Positions 4,668 to 5,053 of a stretch of 5,053 bases of DNA are shown here, in pieces. How positions within the stretch are numbered: position 1 is the first letter of the stretch; each line of letters opens with the position of its first letter. A program made the translations under genes and the position numbers. The DNA is from Methanobrevibacter_A sp964547125 (lineage in GTDB: Archaea; Methanobacteriota; Methanobacteria; Methanobacteriales; Methanobacteriaceae): positions 1 through 5,053 of the forward strand of contig CAZJLS010000089.1 in assembly GCA_964547125.1 (NCBI GenBank), given 5' to 3'. The notes below the pieces were generated by a model. The model did not search any database. It saw only the letters and a list, made by a program, of their open reading frames with translations, and had not been told where the DNA came from.

Positions 4668-5053
4668 ATGTTAATGGAGAAAAATTTTTCTAAGAAAAAT
4701 CCGTTAGATGTGGATATTCGAACAGCTCTTGTTTATCCTAATGAGTATAAAGTTGCAATGAGTAATCTAGGATATCAAATAATATATAACATTTTAAATG
4801 ATAGAGAAGATACTTATTGTGAACGATTTATCTATCCATATCTTAGAAGCTTAGAAACTGGTAGTCCATTAAGTGATTTTAATATTATTGCATTTAGTCT
4901 ACAGTATGAAGAAGATTATTTTAATATGGTTAAAATATTAAATGATTCAAATATTCCTTTAAATAAAGAAGATAGATTGGAAGGAAAGGATCCCATAATA
5001 ATAGCAGGAGGTCCTTGTGCAAGTAGTAATCCTTCTGTTATAAGTGATTTTAT
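4668..5053 (+). CDS. Radical SAM-type protein, N-terminal part (3' end outside window)
   Basis: The frame stays open from ATG 4668 to the right edge, giving 128 complete codons. The sequence TALVYPNEYKVAMSNLGYQ (19-37), CERFIYPY (51-58), FNIIAFSLQYEEDYFNM (71-87) and PIIIAGGPCASSNPSVISDF (109-128) matches the N-terminal B12-binding-like (Rossmann) region of COG1032-type radical SAM proteins. The CxxxCxxC that would bind the 4Fe-4S cluster lies beyond the window, so the radical SAM call rests on N-terminal resemblance only. No B12-coordinating DxHxxG motif is seen, so cobalamin binding is doubtful. ATG 4674 is an alternative start. Neither ATG has an SD; the preceding bases are A7, six pyrimidines and T7. 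Initiation could be leaderless or SD-independent. Substrate and pathway cannot be told from this part. Confidence 0.8.
   Translation, partial: MLMEKNFSKKNPLDVDIRTALVYPNEYKVAMSNLGYQIIYNILNDREDTYCERFIYPYLRSLETGSPLSDFNIIAFSLQYEEDYFNMVKILNDSNIPLNKEDRLEGKDPIIIAGGPCASSNPSVISDF

Overview
The window is strongly AT-rich archaeal DNA. Codon use (AGA, TTA, AAT/TAT), oligo-T ends of genes, TATA-like boxes and the protein families present all fit a methanogen of the order Methanobacteriales. A Methanosphaera- or Methanobrevibacter-like host is my best guess, made from general resemblance and not from a database match. I see no transposase, integrase, phage gene, rRNA, tRNA or CRISPR array, so this looks like a chromosomal stretch of mostly ordinary genes.

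Layout. Bases 1-490 (+) hold the C-terminal part of a RecJ-like DHH/DHHA1 phosphoesterase that starts before the window. Forty bases later, 531-1343 (+) encodes a winged-helix regulator of the archaeal COG1497/DUF7839 type. A 156-bp AT-rich convergent gap (1344-1499) carries oligo-T stops for both strands. On the minus strand, 3529-2837 encodes a Cas4/RecB-type iron-sulfur nuclease, followed after 29 bp by a DEAD-box RNA helicase (2807-1500); the two look like one operon. A 103-bp divergent promoter region (3530-3632) separates them from a plus-strand pair: a membrane-anchored Staphylococcus-nuclease-like protein (3633-4145) and an overlapping one-TM protein of unknown function (4136-4579). 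A near-perfect A/T-rich inverted repeat (4595-4647) closes that operon. The N-terminus of a radical SAM-type protein then begins at 4668 and runs off the right edge.

How the genes relate. Several are nucleic-acid enzymes (RecJ-like, Cas4-like, DEAD helicase, SNase-like), but they lie in at least three transcription units and nothing shows that they act as one system. The most specific associations are the Cas4-like/helicase pair and the SNase/one-TM pair. The points most worth a second look are four. The first is the start of the 4136-4579 gene, where a perfect GGAGGT precedes a three-codon ORF whose TGA overlaps an in-frame TTG. The second is the solo Cas4-like gene attached to an RNA helicase. 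The third is the high-expression codon signature of the helicase. The fourth is the long palindrome at 4595-4647. I found no convincing new multi-gene system.
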